Positions 56,495-64,000 of a stretch of DNA of 64,000 nucleotides are shown here, piece after piece. The stretch comes from Mumia quercus. Its GTDB lineage: Bacteria; Actinomycetota; Actinomycetes; Propionibacteriales; Nocardioidaceae. The DNA lies in assembly GCF_025506335.1 (NCBI RefSeq), contig NZ_JANZYO010000007.1, forward strand, positions 124,001-188,000. The letters are read 5' to 3'. The notes beneath the pieces were generated by a model, which saw nothing but the letters and a program-made list of their open reading frames with translations, was not told the origin of the DNA and ran no database searches. Numbering within the stretch: position 1 is the first letter of the stretch; every line of letters begins with the position of its first letter. The position numbers and the translations under genes are program-made.

Positions 56495-56585
56495 CCACCG
56501 CGGGTGCAACTGCGAGTGCAACTGAACGCCGGACCCCCTATCCTCCTCATAGGATATATTCCGCGACGACCCTTGGGGAGGCGCC

Positions 56586-57959
56586 GTGCGCCGAGTCTTC
56601 CGTCCCACCATTCTCCTCGCGACCATCCTCACCACCGGCGTCCTGTACGGTGCCGAGGCTGCGCCCGGAGAGACCAACGACTCCACCGATCCCGCCGACA
56701 TCGACGCCGCCGCCTCACTTGCGGCAGCGACCTCAGCCGCCGCCACGATCACCGCCGCTGAAGCGGCAGCAGCTGCCGACCCGAAGGACGACCTCGGGCC
56801 CGACCCGGCCGCGCTCGACGGCCGCCCGGCCACTCCCCTCCAACGCCAGGTGGCGCGCCGGGTCACCGCACTCGTGTCACCACCTGACACCAAGCCGACC
56901 AAGCCCGAGGAAAGCGTTCCCGCCAGCCTCGACCACGGGATCATCGGCGTCCTCGGCAGCCCGGCCGCCGGCTACACGCTCGTGCTCACGAAGGGCACGG
57001 ACGGGAAGGCGCTGATCTCCACGATCGTGAAGGGTCTGCCGACCGAGGCTGCCGCCGGGCTCAGCTTCCGCGTCTCGGAGCGGACCGCCGACGAGCTCCG
57101 GGATGCCTGGGTCGCCGTGTTCGCGGGCGACTGGCAGTCGTCGGTGGACGTGACCGGCCGCTCCATGGCGGTCGACCTCAGCCCCGAACGCGAAGCCGTC
57201 GAGGTCGTCCTCGGTGGAGAGGCCCCGCCGGTCGGCAGGGCCGACACGATGAGGCAGCCGTTGGAGGGCGTGCCCGCGGAAGCAGTGGTCGTCGAGTACG
57301 GCGGTGAGTCCGGGCGCGCGTCGCGCGTCAATGACAGCGCACCGCACTGGGGTGCCGCGAAGATCACCAGCGGCGGCACGACGTGCACCTCCGGCTTCAC
57401 GGTCCGGGGCAAGACGACCGGCACGTTGTACTCGCTGACCGCCGGCCACTGCGGGGCGAACGGTTCCAGCTGGAACTCTGGGACGTACTACTACGGGGAG
57501 ATGGCAGGCAAGGCGAACTACCCCGACTACGACCAGGCGCGGCTGAAGGGATCGACCTACGCGCCGACGATCTACACCGACGGACTGGACAACTTCAGCA
57601 CGCGGAAGGTCACCGGCGCCAACAACGGCGAGGTCGGCGACTCGATCTGCGCCTCGGGTACGGTGACGCGATCGATCTGCGGGATCAAGATCAAGGCCCT
57701 CAATGCCACGTTCTGCGACAACCCTGCGGTCGAGTCGACGTGCACGTACTACCTGCTGCGAGGCCGTCGCGACGACGACAGGGTCATCACCCGCAGGGGT
57801 GACAGTGGCGGCCCGGTCTACCAGCGCAACAGCACGCAGGCGCGGGCCTCCGTGCGCGGCATCATCGTGGCGTTCGACATGTCAGGGGTCCGACTGTTCG
57901 CCGAGCGCTACACGTCGATCTCGAACCACCTCAACGTCACGGCCGTGACGACCGACTGA
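56586..57959 (+). CDS. Secreted S1-family (chymotrypsin-like) serine protease
   Basis: 457 residues. A signal peptide (first 26 or so residues, ending 'YGAEA') is followed by an Ala-rich linker and a pro-region to about residue 250. The C-terminal domain has the catalytic triad: His288 in 'LTAGHCG', Asp314 or Asp316 in 'DYDQARLKG', and Ser407 in 'RRGDSGGPVY'. Several cysteine pairs support extracellular function. GTG start with GGGGAGG upstream; TATATT at 56555-56560 may be its -10. Length and pro-region resemble streptogrisin-like proteases, but similarity is distant. Confidence 0.8.
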   Translation: MRRVFRPTILLATILTTGVLYGAEAAPGETNDSTDPADIDAAASLAAATSAAATITAAEAAAAADPKDDLGPDPAALDGRPATPLQRQVARRVTALVSPPDTKPTKPEESVPASLDHGIIGVLGSPAAGYTLVLTKGTDGKALISTIVKGLPTEAAAGLSFRVSERTADELRDAWVAVFAGDWQSSVDVTGRSMAVDLSPEREAVEVVLGGEAPPVGRADTMRQPLEGVPAEAVVVEYGGESGRASRVNDSAPHWGAAKITSGGTTCTSGFTVRGKTTGTLYSLTAGHCGANGSSWNSGTYYYGEMAGKANYPDYDQARLKGSTYAPTIYTDGLDNFSTRKVTGANNGEVGDSICASGTVTRSICGIKIKALNATFCDNPAVESTCTYYLLRGRRDDDRVITRRGDSGGPVYQRNSTQARASVRGIIVAFDMSGVRLFAERYTSISNHLNVTAVTTD

Positions 57960-57982
57960 CGGCACCCTGCCGGGCGTTACCG

Positions 57983-58789
57983 TCACCGTCTCGACTCCCC
58001 CGCGTGTCGAACGTGCGAGAACGCGAAGCACGCCAGGATCACCGCGAGGGCTCCACACGCCGCTGCCGCCGGAAGCGACGGCGTGGCCCGGAACCCCGTG
58101 GTGATCCCGGCTGCGGCGCCCGGCAGTCCGACCCAGCCGACGGCCGTCCACGTGCGCGGGGTACGCGAGGCCTCGACGGCGATGCTCAGCAGACCGATCC
58201 CGAGCGGGACGAGGACCAGTCCCACGAGGGGAAGGAGGAAGGTGGCTTCGCGCCGGGAGACGGCTGCGTAGAGGCCGGCCAGACCGGCCGACGATCCCGC
58301 CCAGAGACAGACGAGCCCCGCCAACCACCAGCCGAGTTTCAGACCAGGCGAGGCCGTGCTGTCGCCGCCCTCGGCGTACCCGTCCCCCAGGTCGTCGGTC
58401 GTCGGCGCGCTGCCGCGTCCCATGACCTCCACCGCCAGCCCGTTCACGGGGTGGACCGCTCCGGTGATGTCGTAGGTGAATAGGGCGACATGGTTCGCGT
58501 CGGCGTAGCGGATGGCATGCGCGGTGAACGAGGACCCGCAGAAGAAGAACAGGTCGGCGTTCGACGCTCGGCCGACCGCGCCGACGAGCCGCTGGATCTC
58601 CGGCCGGCCCGCCTGTGAGGCCTGGAACTTCACCTGGGCAGCCGCGTGCGAGGCGACGACATCGATCCCGCCGTCCGCGCCACCGGGCGATGCCCGTGCG
58701 TCGTGGTACCCCCAGTGCCGGAGCCACCGTGCGGCGTTCTCCTCGGCGTCCTCCCACCGAGCCACGTGAAACAGGTCCGACTCCGACAC
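57983..58789 (-). CDS. Membrane-anchored Mrr-type restriction endonuclease-like protein
   Basis: 268 residues. The N-terminal domain has a PD-(D/E)XK Mrr layout: Glu near residue 16, Asp43 in 'GGADGGIDVVAS' and Gln52-x-Lys54 in 'AAQVKFQ', followed by 'AVGRASNADLFFFCGSSFTAHAIRYADANHVALFTYD'. Residues about 150-265 form four membrane helices. Mrr nucleases cut modified or foreign DNA; membrane anchoring is uncommon. Start at GTG 58789, which follows a strong GGGAGGGG site; the longer frame to 58933 is not used. No methyltransferase or helicase partner. Confidence 0.75.
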   Translation of the reverse strand: MSESDLFHVARWEDAEENAARWLRHWGYHDARASPGGADGGIDVVASHAAAQVKFQASQAGRPEIQRLVGAVGRASNADLFFFCGSSFTAHAIRYADANHVALFTYDITGAVHPVNGLAVEVMGRGSAPTTDDLGDGYAEGGDSTASPGLKLGWWLAGLVCLWAGSSAGLAGLYAAVSRREATFLLPLVGLVLVPLGIGLLSIAVEASRTPRTWTAVGWVGLPGAAAGITTGFRATPSLPAAAACGALAVILACFAFSHVRHAGESRR

Positions 58790-58878
58790 GCTTCCCCTCC
58801 CTAAGGTCGCATCAGGGTAGCGGGTCGCGAGGACACCTTCGGAAGAGGAGGTCGGGGCCTCGTGGCGGGGTCGAGGAG

Positions 58879-59469
58879 TCAGCCGACCAGCCGTTTGACG
58901 GCCCTGTATGCCAGCCAGCCGCCGAGCACCCACGGGCCCGCGACGATCACCGGATCCAGCGCCTGATGGACGAGGTCCGTACGGTTTCGGCCGACCCGTG
59001 AACTCAGCCCCTTCCGCGAGAACTCGGCCGTGATGCCGGTCTGTGTGAGCGGGTTGTCCGGACGTCGTGACACGAAGGAGCGCAACGCCGCCTCCTTCGT
59101 GTCGATGCGGTCGGCGGCGATGAGGAGCAGCCAGTGGGCGGCACGGCCCTCGCTGTACCGGGCGTACGCGTACCGGCGCACCTTGCCGGACAGTCCCCGG
59201 GGTGGGCAGGACGTGCCGAACACCGGGGTCAGGAAGGCGTGCTCGATCGAACGTTCGCGCGGGTAGGTCTCCGGCTGGCGTTCCGGGAACGCCCAGTGCG
59301 CACCGGAGTGGTCGGGCTGCGGCTGCTCGCGCGGGAAGGCCGGGCGGTCGTGCGGGTCGAGATCAGCGCCCCAACCCGGGATGGTCGCGCGAACCTCCTC
59401 CAGGGATCGCGGGAGCGGCGGCTTGGTCTGCGTGTAGGTGTACAGCTCCGCGTTGTCCGTGGCGCTCAT
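58879..59469 (-). CDS. Conserved hypothetical protein downstream of zinc alcohol dehydrogenase
   Basis: 196 residues. 'AELYTYTQTKPPLPRSLEEVRATIPGWGADLDP' opens and 'RERSIEHAFLTPVFGTSCPPRGLSGKVRRYAYARYSEGRAAHWLLLIAADRID' forms the core; the C-terminus has one probable membrane helix ('PVIVAGPWVLGGWLAYRAVKRL'). Proteins like this are found next to zinc alcohol dehydrogenases in diverse bacteria, and that linkage holds here (12-bp gap). Function unknown. ATG follows GAGGAGG. Confidence 0.75.
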   Translation of the reverse strand: MSATDNAELYTYTQTKPPLPRSLEEVRATIPGWGADLDPHDRPAFPREQPQPDHSGAHWAFPERQPETYPRERSIEHAFLTPVFGTSCPPRGLSGKVRRYAYARYSEGRAAHWLLLIAADRIDTKEAALRSFVSRRPDNPLTQTGITAEFSRKGLSSRVGRNRTDLVHQALDPVIVAGPWVLGGWLAYRAVKRLVG

Positions 59470-59481
59470 GTCATGGCCTCC

Positions 59482-60630
59482 TCAGGCGGCGTCGGGAATG
59501 ATGAGCGGCTTGATGCAGCCGTCCAGCTTGGCGGAGAACATGTGGTACGCCTCGTTGATGTGCTCCAGCGGCACCCGGTGGGTGACGATGTCGCTCGGCT
59601 TGAGGTGGCCGTTGCGGATGTGCTCGAGCAGGCGCGGCCACTGCCGCTTGACGTGCGCCTGGTTCATCCGCAGGGTCAGGCCCTTGTTCATCGCGTCACC
59701 GAACTTCACGGCGCTGAAGATCGGACCGTACGCCCCCATGACCGACACCGTGCCGCCCTTGCGGACACCGTCGATCGCCCAGTTGAGCGCGACGGGCGAC
59801 CCGCCCTGCAGCTTCAGCTTCGCCGCGGTCACGTGCTGGATCAGGTTGCCGTCGGCCTCCGCACCGACGGCGTCGATGGCCACGTCTGCGCCGAGGTGGT
59901 CGGTGATCTTCTTGAGGTGGACGACGATGTCGTCGTACTCCACGAAGTTGTACGTCTCGGCGAAGGCGAAGGTCCGCGCCTTCTCCAGCCGGTTCTCCAG
60001 GTGGTCGATCACGATCACCCGGCCCGCTCCCATCAACCACGCCGACCGCGCCGCGATGAGCCCGATCGGCCCCGCGCCGAAGACGACCACCACGTCGCCC
60101 TCGTGGATGTCGCCCAGCTGCGCCCCGAAGTAGCCGGTCGCCGCCGCGTCCGTGAGCAGGACGGCGTCCTCGTCGTCGAGCCACTCAGGGATGCGCGCCG
60201 GCCCAACGTCGGCGAACGGCACGCGGACGTACTCCGCCTGGCCGCCGTCGTACCCGCCCGTGGTGTGCGAGTAGCCGTAGATGCCGCCGACAGCCGTGGC
60301 GTTCGGGTTGACGTTGTGGCAGTTCGCGAAGAGACCGCGGGCACAGAAGAAACAGGTGCCGCAGAAGATGTTGAAGGGCACCATCACCCGGTCCCCGACC
60401 TGCAGGTTCTCGACGGACGGCCCAACCTCGTCCACGACGCCGATGAACTCGTGGCCGAACGTGTGGCCGACCCGGGTGTCCGGCATCATCCCGTGGTACA
60501 GGTGCAGGTCGGAGCCGCAGATCGCCGCCATCGATACCTTGACGATCGCGTCGTTAGGGTGCTCGATCGTCGGGCGGTCCTTCTCTTCGACACGGATCCG
60601 GTAAGGACCGCGGTAGACCATCGCGCGCAT
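59482..60630 (-). CDS. Zinc-dependent alcohol dehydrogenase (formaldehyde dehydrogenase-like)
   Basis: 382 residues of the MDR family. Catalytic zinc ligands in 'AICGSDLHLYHG' and 'GHEFIG'; a structural zinc lobe in 'CGTCFFCARGLFANC'; NAD-binding 'VVFGAGPIGLIAARSA'. It resembles glutathione-independent formaldehyde dehydrogenases and threonine dehydrogenase-like proteins; mycothiol use was considered but is not shown. ATG has AAGGA upstream. Co-directional with the hypothetical gene downstream. Confidence 0.88.
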   Translation of the reverse strand: MRAMVYRGPYRIRVEEKDRPTIEHPNDAIVKVSMAAICGSDLHLYHGMMPDTRVGHTFGHEFIGVVDEVGPSVENLQVGDRVMVPFNIFCGTCFFCARGLFANCHNVNPNATAVGGIYGYSHTTGGYDGGQAEYVRVPFADVGPARIPEWLDDEDAVLLTDAAATGYFGAQLGDIHEGDVVVVFGAGPIGLIAARSAWLMGAGRVIVIDHLENRLEKARTFAFAETYNFVEYDDIVVHLKKITDHLGADVAIDAVGAEADGNLIQHVTAAKLKLQGGSPVALNWAIDGVRKGGTVSVMGAYGPIFSAVKFGDAMNKGLTLRMNQAHVKRQWPRLLEHIRNGHLKPSDIVTHRVPLEHINEAYHMFSAKLDGCIKPLIIPDAA

Positions 60631-60681
60631 CAGGGTTCCTTTCGGTGGTCGTGGCTGACAGGGTGCCCTCGGCTGCCGACC

Positions 60682-61689
60682 TCATGCCTCTTCGGTCGAA
60701 GACGGCTCGGTCTGCGTGAATCGGTAGAGGTACGCCAGCGGGGGCACGACCAGCACGACCGCCAGCACGACGGCGACCAGCAGGGCGGTGAGCGTCGCGC
60801 GGGCTCCGGCCGCCTCGTCGATGGTGACCTGGTCCACGAGGATCCACGGGTACTGAGCGACTCCCCACCCGAGCAGGACTGCAGCGACCGCGACGACCGC
60901 GGTGACACGCGCGACCGCGTACCGCCGGCGGAGGAGCAGCACGAGCGTCGCCGTCTCGGCGGCCGCCGAGACGGCGACGAGGGGCGCCGCACGTCCGCTC
61001 AGCCCGTCGCTCAGCGTGGGCGCGTCCTCCCGTATCGGCACGAGCGCGAGAAGGACCACCGCCCCGGTCACGAGGCCGACGATCAGGGTGCGTACGCGAA
61101 GGGTCTGTGCCAGTGCGGCCTCACCCGCGCGCTGCGCATCCGCGGTGAGGAAGACCCCCGCGAGGAAGGCGCACGTGCCCACCGCGATCGCACCTCCGAT
61201 CAGGGAGACAGGGCCCGTCCACGAGGTGAGCCGGTCGCCGACGCCGTCGCCGGGCACCCGCCCCGAGGCCACGGCACCCGCCACCGTCCCGAGGAAGAAC
61301 GGCGTGATGACCGACGAGGTGGCGAACAGGGCGCCGAACAGCTGCGCCTGCGACAGGGTCTCCGCGTACTTGCGGAACGCGAAGCTGGCCCCACGGAGCA
61401 CGATCCCGGCCAGGGCGAGGAGGAAGGGGATGAACAGGGTCTGCATCGCTGCGGCGAAGGTGCCGGGGAACGCCGTCCACCACATGACGAGCACGAAGAT
61501 CAGCCACACGTGGTTCGCCTCCCAGACGGGGCCGATGCTCCGGTCGATCAAGGTCCGGATGGCCGCGCCCTTCCGGGCGTCTCCTGCGGTGAGGTCGTAG
61601 AACCCCGACCCGAAGTCGGCACCGCCGAACAGTCCGTACGCGACCACACCCGCGAAGAGTGCCGCTGCGACGAGGTCGGCCGTGTTCAC
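60682..61689 (-). CDS. cydB: Cytochrome d ubiquinol oxidase subunit II CydB
   Basis: 335 residues, about nine membrane helices. 'YGLFGGADFGSGFYDLTAG' and 'GPVWEANHVWLIFVLVMWWTAFPGTF' (with the conserved Trp-Glu-Ala-Asn-His) are CydB signatures. It scaffolds CydA in the bd-type oxidase. ATG overlaps the cydA stop (ATGA). No cydDC exporter is in the window. Confidence 0.94.
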   Translation of the reverse strand: MNTADLVAAALFAGVVAYGLFGGADFGSGFYDLTAGDARKGAAIRTLIDRSIGPVWEANHVWLIFVLVMWWTAFPGTFAAAMQTLFIPFLLALAGIVLRGASFAFRKYAETLSQAQLFGALFATSSVITPFFLGTVAGAVASGRVPGDGVGDRLTSWTGPVSLIGGAIAVGTCAFLAGVFLTADAQRAGEAALAQTLRVRTLIVGLVTGAVVLLALVPIREDAPTLSDGLSGRAAPLVAVSAAAETATLVLLLRRRYAVARVTAVVAVAAVLLGWGVAQYPWILVDQVTIDEAAGARATLTALLVAVVLAVVLVVPPLAYLYRFTQTEPSSTEEA

Positions 61690-63089
61690 TCCGCCACCCT
61701 CTCCGCCGGCGCTGGCGCGTCAGGCGAGTACGGGCTCGGGAGGTCCTCCTGCCCCGCCCGCCATCGACGGGCCATCGAGCGCAGGACGAGCACCGCGCCG
61801 ACGGTCATCCCGGCGTAGACGACCACCACACCTCCGAAGACCCACCACAGGTCCGGGTTGTTGCCCGCCGCGTCTTCGGTGCGCAGCACCTCCCATACGG
61901 TCCACGGCTGTCGGCCGACCTCCGTCGCGATCCACCCCGACTCCATGCAAACGACGGCGAGCGGGCCGGCGAGCACGGCGAACCAGAGGAACGCCTTGCG
62001 TCGCAGGAGGTCCGTGCGACGCGCACGCAGCAGCCAGAAGACGATCACGGCGAAGGCGAGCAGCATGCCGATCCCCACCATCGACTGGAACGCCACGTGC
62101 GTGATGTTCACGGGCGGACGATCCACCGGTGGGAGGGTGTCGAGGCCTTGGACGGGCTTGTCGAACGATCCCCTCGCGATGAACGAGCCCCACGCGGGGA
62201 TCTCCAGGAACCACCGCGGCTCGCCGTCGACGAGCAGACCGCCGATCCGCAGCGGCGCGGGCTTCTCGGTGCTGGTGGCGAGCTCGAACGCCGCCAGCTT
62301 CCCGGGCTGCGTCTCGCCGAGCCGCATGCCGAGGAGGTGGCCGACCACGGGCTGGGCGAGCGCGGCGACCGACGCGAAGACGAAGGGGACCGTGAAGCCG
62401 ACACGGTGGTGACGGTTGCGCCGTCCCCGCAGCATGCCGGCGGCGTAGACCGCGGCCACGACGAAACCGACAACCATGAAGGCGGCGACCCACATGTGGA
62501 GGAACTGCAGGAAGGCGCCGCTGTTGAAGAGCACCCGCCACGGTTGGACGTCCGTCACTTCACCGTCGACGATCCGGAACCCGGTCGGCATGTTCATCCA
62601 CGCGTTGACCGACACCACGCAGTACGTGCCGACGACGCCGGCCGCCGCCATCGGCACCAGCATCGCGAGGTGCAGGCGGGGAGGCAGCCGGCCCCATCCG
62701 TACAGATACAGCCCGAGGAAGATCGCCTCGATGAAGAAGGACAGCCCCTCGAGCGCGAACGGGAACCCGAGGACGTCGCCGAACCTGCCCATCAGGCCAG
62801 GCCACAGCAGACCCATCTCGAAGCTCAGGACGGTCCCGGAGACCGCCCCGATCGCGAACAGCACCGCCGAGACCTTCGCCCAGCGCTTGGCCAGTGCCAG
62901 GGCGTCGGCGTCGCTCTTCACGACGCCGCGGAGGTGGACGACGAAGATCATCGCCGGGAACGCCACCCCGAAACAGGCGAGGACGATGTGCCAGCCGAGC
63001 GAGAACGCCATCTGCTGACGCGCCGGCAGCAGGCCCGCGGGCGGCTCCGACGCCAGCGAGACGAGCATGTCTGCCACGGCGACCGACAT
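61686..63089 (-). CDS. cydA: Cytochrome d ubiquinol oxidase subunit I CydA
   Basis: 467 residues, nine helices. Heme ligands are recognisable: His in 'SLGWHIVLACFG', His in 'FLQFLHMWVAAFMV' and Met in 'VVCMESGWIATEVGRQPW'. The quinol-binding Q-loop is short, with Lys and Glu kept in 'QPGKLAAFE', which resembles cyanide-insensitive (CioA-like) oxidases. It reduces oxygen to water using quinol with high oxygen affinity. Upstream gap of 34 bp follows a convergent-free boundary with the VOC gene. Confidence 0.94.
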   Translation of the reverse strand: MSVAVADMLVSLASEPPAGLLPARQQMAFSLGWHIVLACFGVAFPAMIFVVHLRGVVKSDADALALAKRWAKVSAVLFAIGAVSGTVLSFEMGLLWPGLMGRFGDVLGFPFALEGLSFFIEAIFLGLYLYGWGRLPPRLHLAMLVPMAAAGVVGTYCVVSVNAWMNMPTGFRIVDGEVTDVQPWRVLFNSGAFLQFLHMWVAAFMVVGFVVAAVYAAGMLRGRRNRHHRVGFTVPFVFASVAALAQPVVGHLLGMRLGETQPGKLAAFELATSTEKPAPLRIGGLLVDGEPRWFLEIPAWGSFIARGSFDKPVQGLDTLPPVDRPPVNITHVAFQSMVGIGMLLAFAVIVFWLLRARRTDLLRRKAFLWFAVLAGPLAVVCMESGWIATEVGRQPWTVWEVLRTEDAAGNNPDLWWVFGGVVVVYAGMTVGAVLVLRSMARRWRAGQEDLPSPYSPDAPAPAERVAE

Positions 63090-63123
63090 GGGTCCGAGGT
63101 ACCCGAGGCACGCTCCCCCATGC

Positions 63124-63504
63124 TCAGGAGTCGGTGTCGGCTCCGATCGGGTCCGCCCACGACGGCCGCGATATCAGGCAGAACGGGTGCCCCGCAGGGT
63201 CTGCGTACACGTCACCGCCGAGCGACCGGGCACCGAGTCGGACGACCTGCGCCCGGGCGGCGTCGACGTCGTCGACCATGATGTCGAGATGCATCTGCTG
63301 CGGGATGCGGGGGTCGGGCCACGTGGGTGCGGCGAGGCCGGGCGCGCGCTGGAAGGCCATCCCCGACGTCTCCTCGTCGACCGAGACGACCACGAAGTCG
63401 CCGTCGTCGTAGGTGATCGGCTCCCCCAGGACCGCTGACCAGAACGCACCGCTCGCCCCCGGGTCTGGGGCGTCGATCACGAGGTGGTGCCGGCGCCCGA
63501 TCAC
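63124..63504 (-). CDS. VOC-family (glyoxalase-like) protein
   Basis: 126 residues. 'HHLVIDAPDPGASGAFWSAVLGEPI' and 'MHLDIMVDDVDAARAQVVRLGARSLGG...YADPAGHPFCLI' make up the paired beta-alpha-beta modules of glyoxalase-like proteins. A metal site may be formed by His and Glu/Asp of both halves. Substrate unknown. GTG start overlaps the MFS gene stop. Confidence 0.85.
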   Translation of the reverse strand: MIGRRHHLVIDAPDPGASGAFWSAVLGEPITYDDGDFVVVSVDEETSGMAFQRAPGLAAPTWPDPRIPQQMHLDIMVDDVDAARAQVVRLGARSLGGDVYADPAGHPFCLISRPSWADPIGADTDS

Positions 63505-64000
63505 GGCGACGCCGTCGGGTGCTCGCTCACGGCCGCCGCGGGACGGGTCGGCAGCAGACGCGTGAAGTAGAGCGCCGCCACGATGAAGAACGCGAGCACG
63601 AGAAGGCTCGCGCGCAGACCGGCGATGCGGGCGTCGGTGTTCTCCGCGACGATCGCCTCCGCTTGAGGCGCCGGGATGCCGGCCTCGGCCAGCCCGTCCT
63701 CGAGCTCGCGGTCGGACACGAACGGCACACCACTGGCGAGGGTGACCTCGGCGCGGTCGGAGAGGTCGCGAGGGACGACGCTGTTCGCCTCGATCCCCGA
63801 GAGGAACGAGGCGCTGAGGGCACCGATGAGCACCGAGCCGGCGAGCGCCGTGCCGAGCGACGCTCCCAGGTTCGTCGCCGTGTTCTGAAGGCCGCCGACC
63901 TCGCCGCTGCGGCTGTCGGGCAGCGACGACACCGTCACCGCGCCGAGCTGCGAGGAGAGGGCGCCGATCCCGAGCCCGGCGAGCAGCAGCGGAACGGTGA
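63501..64000 (-). CDS. MFS drug exporter (DHA2-like), C-terminal part
   Basis: The gene runs off the window end; 165 codons plus stop are visible. 'GLGIGALSSQLGAVTVSSLPDSRSGEVGGLQNTATNLGASLGTALAGSVLIGALSASFL' is the conserved late-helix region of the 14-helix DHA2/EmrB-QacA family, and the C-terminus ends after a last helix ('ASLLVLAFFIVAALYFTRLL'). Insertion between the last two helices is acidic and extracellular. Coupled to the VOC gene by GTGA. Confidence 0.85.
   Translation of the reverse strand, partial: TVPLLLAGLGIGALSSQLGAVTVSSLPDSRSGEVGGLQNTATNLGASLGTALAGSVLIGALSASFLSGIEANSVVPRDLSDRAEVTLASGVPFVSDRELEDGLAEAGIPAPQAEAIVAENTDARIAGLRASLLVLAFFIVAALYFTRLLPTRPAAAVSEHPTASP

Noticed and set aside
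56428-56585. Integrase remnant or attachment site after tRNA-Leu
   Set aside because: No second copy of the tRNA 3' end and no integrase motif was found within the window; the sequence is explained by a terminator and a promoter.

Overview
The window is one contiguous chromosomal piece of a very high-G+C actinobacterium. Marker genes for this are a complete Pup-proteasome system (dop, pup, prcB, prcA, pafA, pafB, pafC and the proteasomal ATPase), mycothiol ligase mshC, RNA polymerase-binding protein RbpA, F420-type oxidoreductase, HelY helicase and an HTH-MurA fusion. Gene order from helY to uppP follows the plan of the Mycobacterium tuberculosis Rv2092c-Rv2136c segment, with insertions. Nocardioidaceae or a related Propionibacteriales family is my best guess, but this is inference from gene content.

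Layout. 1-4.3 kb: small metabolic and membrane genes (NTF2-like fragment, DUF1918, YnfA-type protein, methyltransferase, metallo-hydrolase, VIT1-type transporter, adenosine deaminase). 4.4-6 kb: MurA enzyme with an N-terminal XRE DNA-binding domain and a palindrome inside its own promoter. 6-11.6 kb: GDPD phosphodiesterase, MFS transporter, rbpA behind a SigR-type promoter, fxsA, polyprenol-phosphate mannosyltransferase and lipoprotein N-acyltransferase lnt. 11.8-17 kb: amidohydrolase, acetyltransferase, Lrp regulator, peptidase, 5'-3' exonuclease and a thiamine-binding-type protein flanked by inverted 22-bp-period repeat arrays. 17-31.2 kb: helY-tatC-tatA-pafC-pafB-FKBP lipoprotein-pafA on the minus strand, a drrAB-like ABC exporter on the plus strand, then prcA-prcB-pup-(repeat-bounded gap)-dop on the minus strand. 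31.2-41.4 kb: NUDIX hydrolase, REP-like repeats, metH, acetyltransferase, proteasomal ATPase arc/mpa, trmI, an intramembrane protease with CBS domains, and a RecB-like iron-sulfur nuclease. 41.4-43.8 kb: ArsR-type regulator with MFS exporter, and a DUF1772 protein. 43.8-48.8 kb: HAD phosphatase, PAC2 protein, mshC, a SCO1664-type kinase-fold protein, DUF3090 and histidine phosphatase, an actinobacterial block of poorly understood genes. 48.8-56.2 kb: corA, SDR/XRE divergent pair, uppP, LLM oxidoreductase, aldo-keto reductase, DUF5703, more REP-like repeats and an M20 peptidase. 56.3-59.5 kb: tRNA-Leu(GAG), then accessory genes (secreted S1 protease, membrane-anchored Mrr-type nuclease, conserved hypothetical). 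59.5-64 kb: zinc alcohol dehydrogenase, cytochrome bd oxidase, VOC protein and the 3' part of an MFS drug exporter.

How parts work together. Dop deamidates Pup, PafA ligates it to targets, the ARC/Mpa ATPase unfolds pupylated proteins into the PrcAB chamber, and PafB/PafC are WYL regulators of the DNA-damage response. MshC makes mycothiol. RbpA, apparently under thiol-oxidative sigma control, links to the same stress physiology. TatA/TatC and Lnt/Ppm handle export, lipoprotein and glycolipid maturation.

A window-wide regulatory feature: most first genes of transcription units carry a TANNNT motif ending 6-7 nt before the start codon and lack a Shine-Dalgarno sequence, which points to leaderless mRNAs. 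I used this to choose several starts. No CRISPR array, insertion sequence, rRNA or origin was seen.
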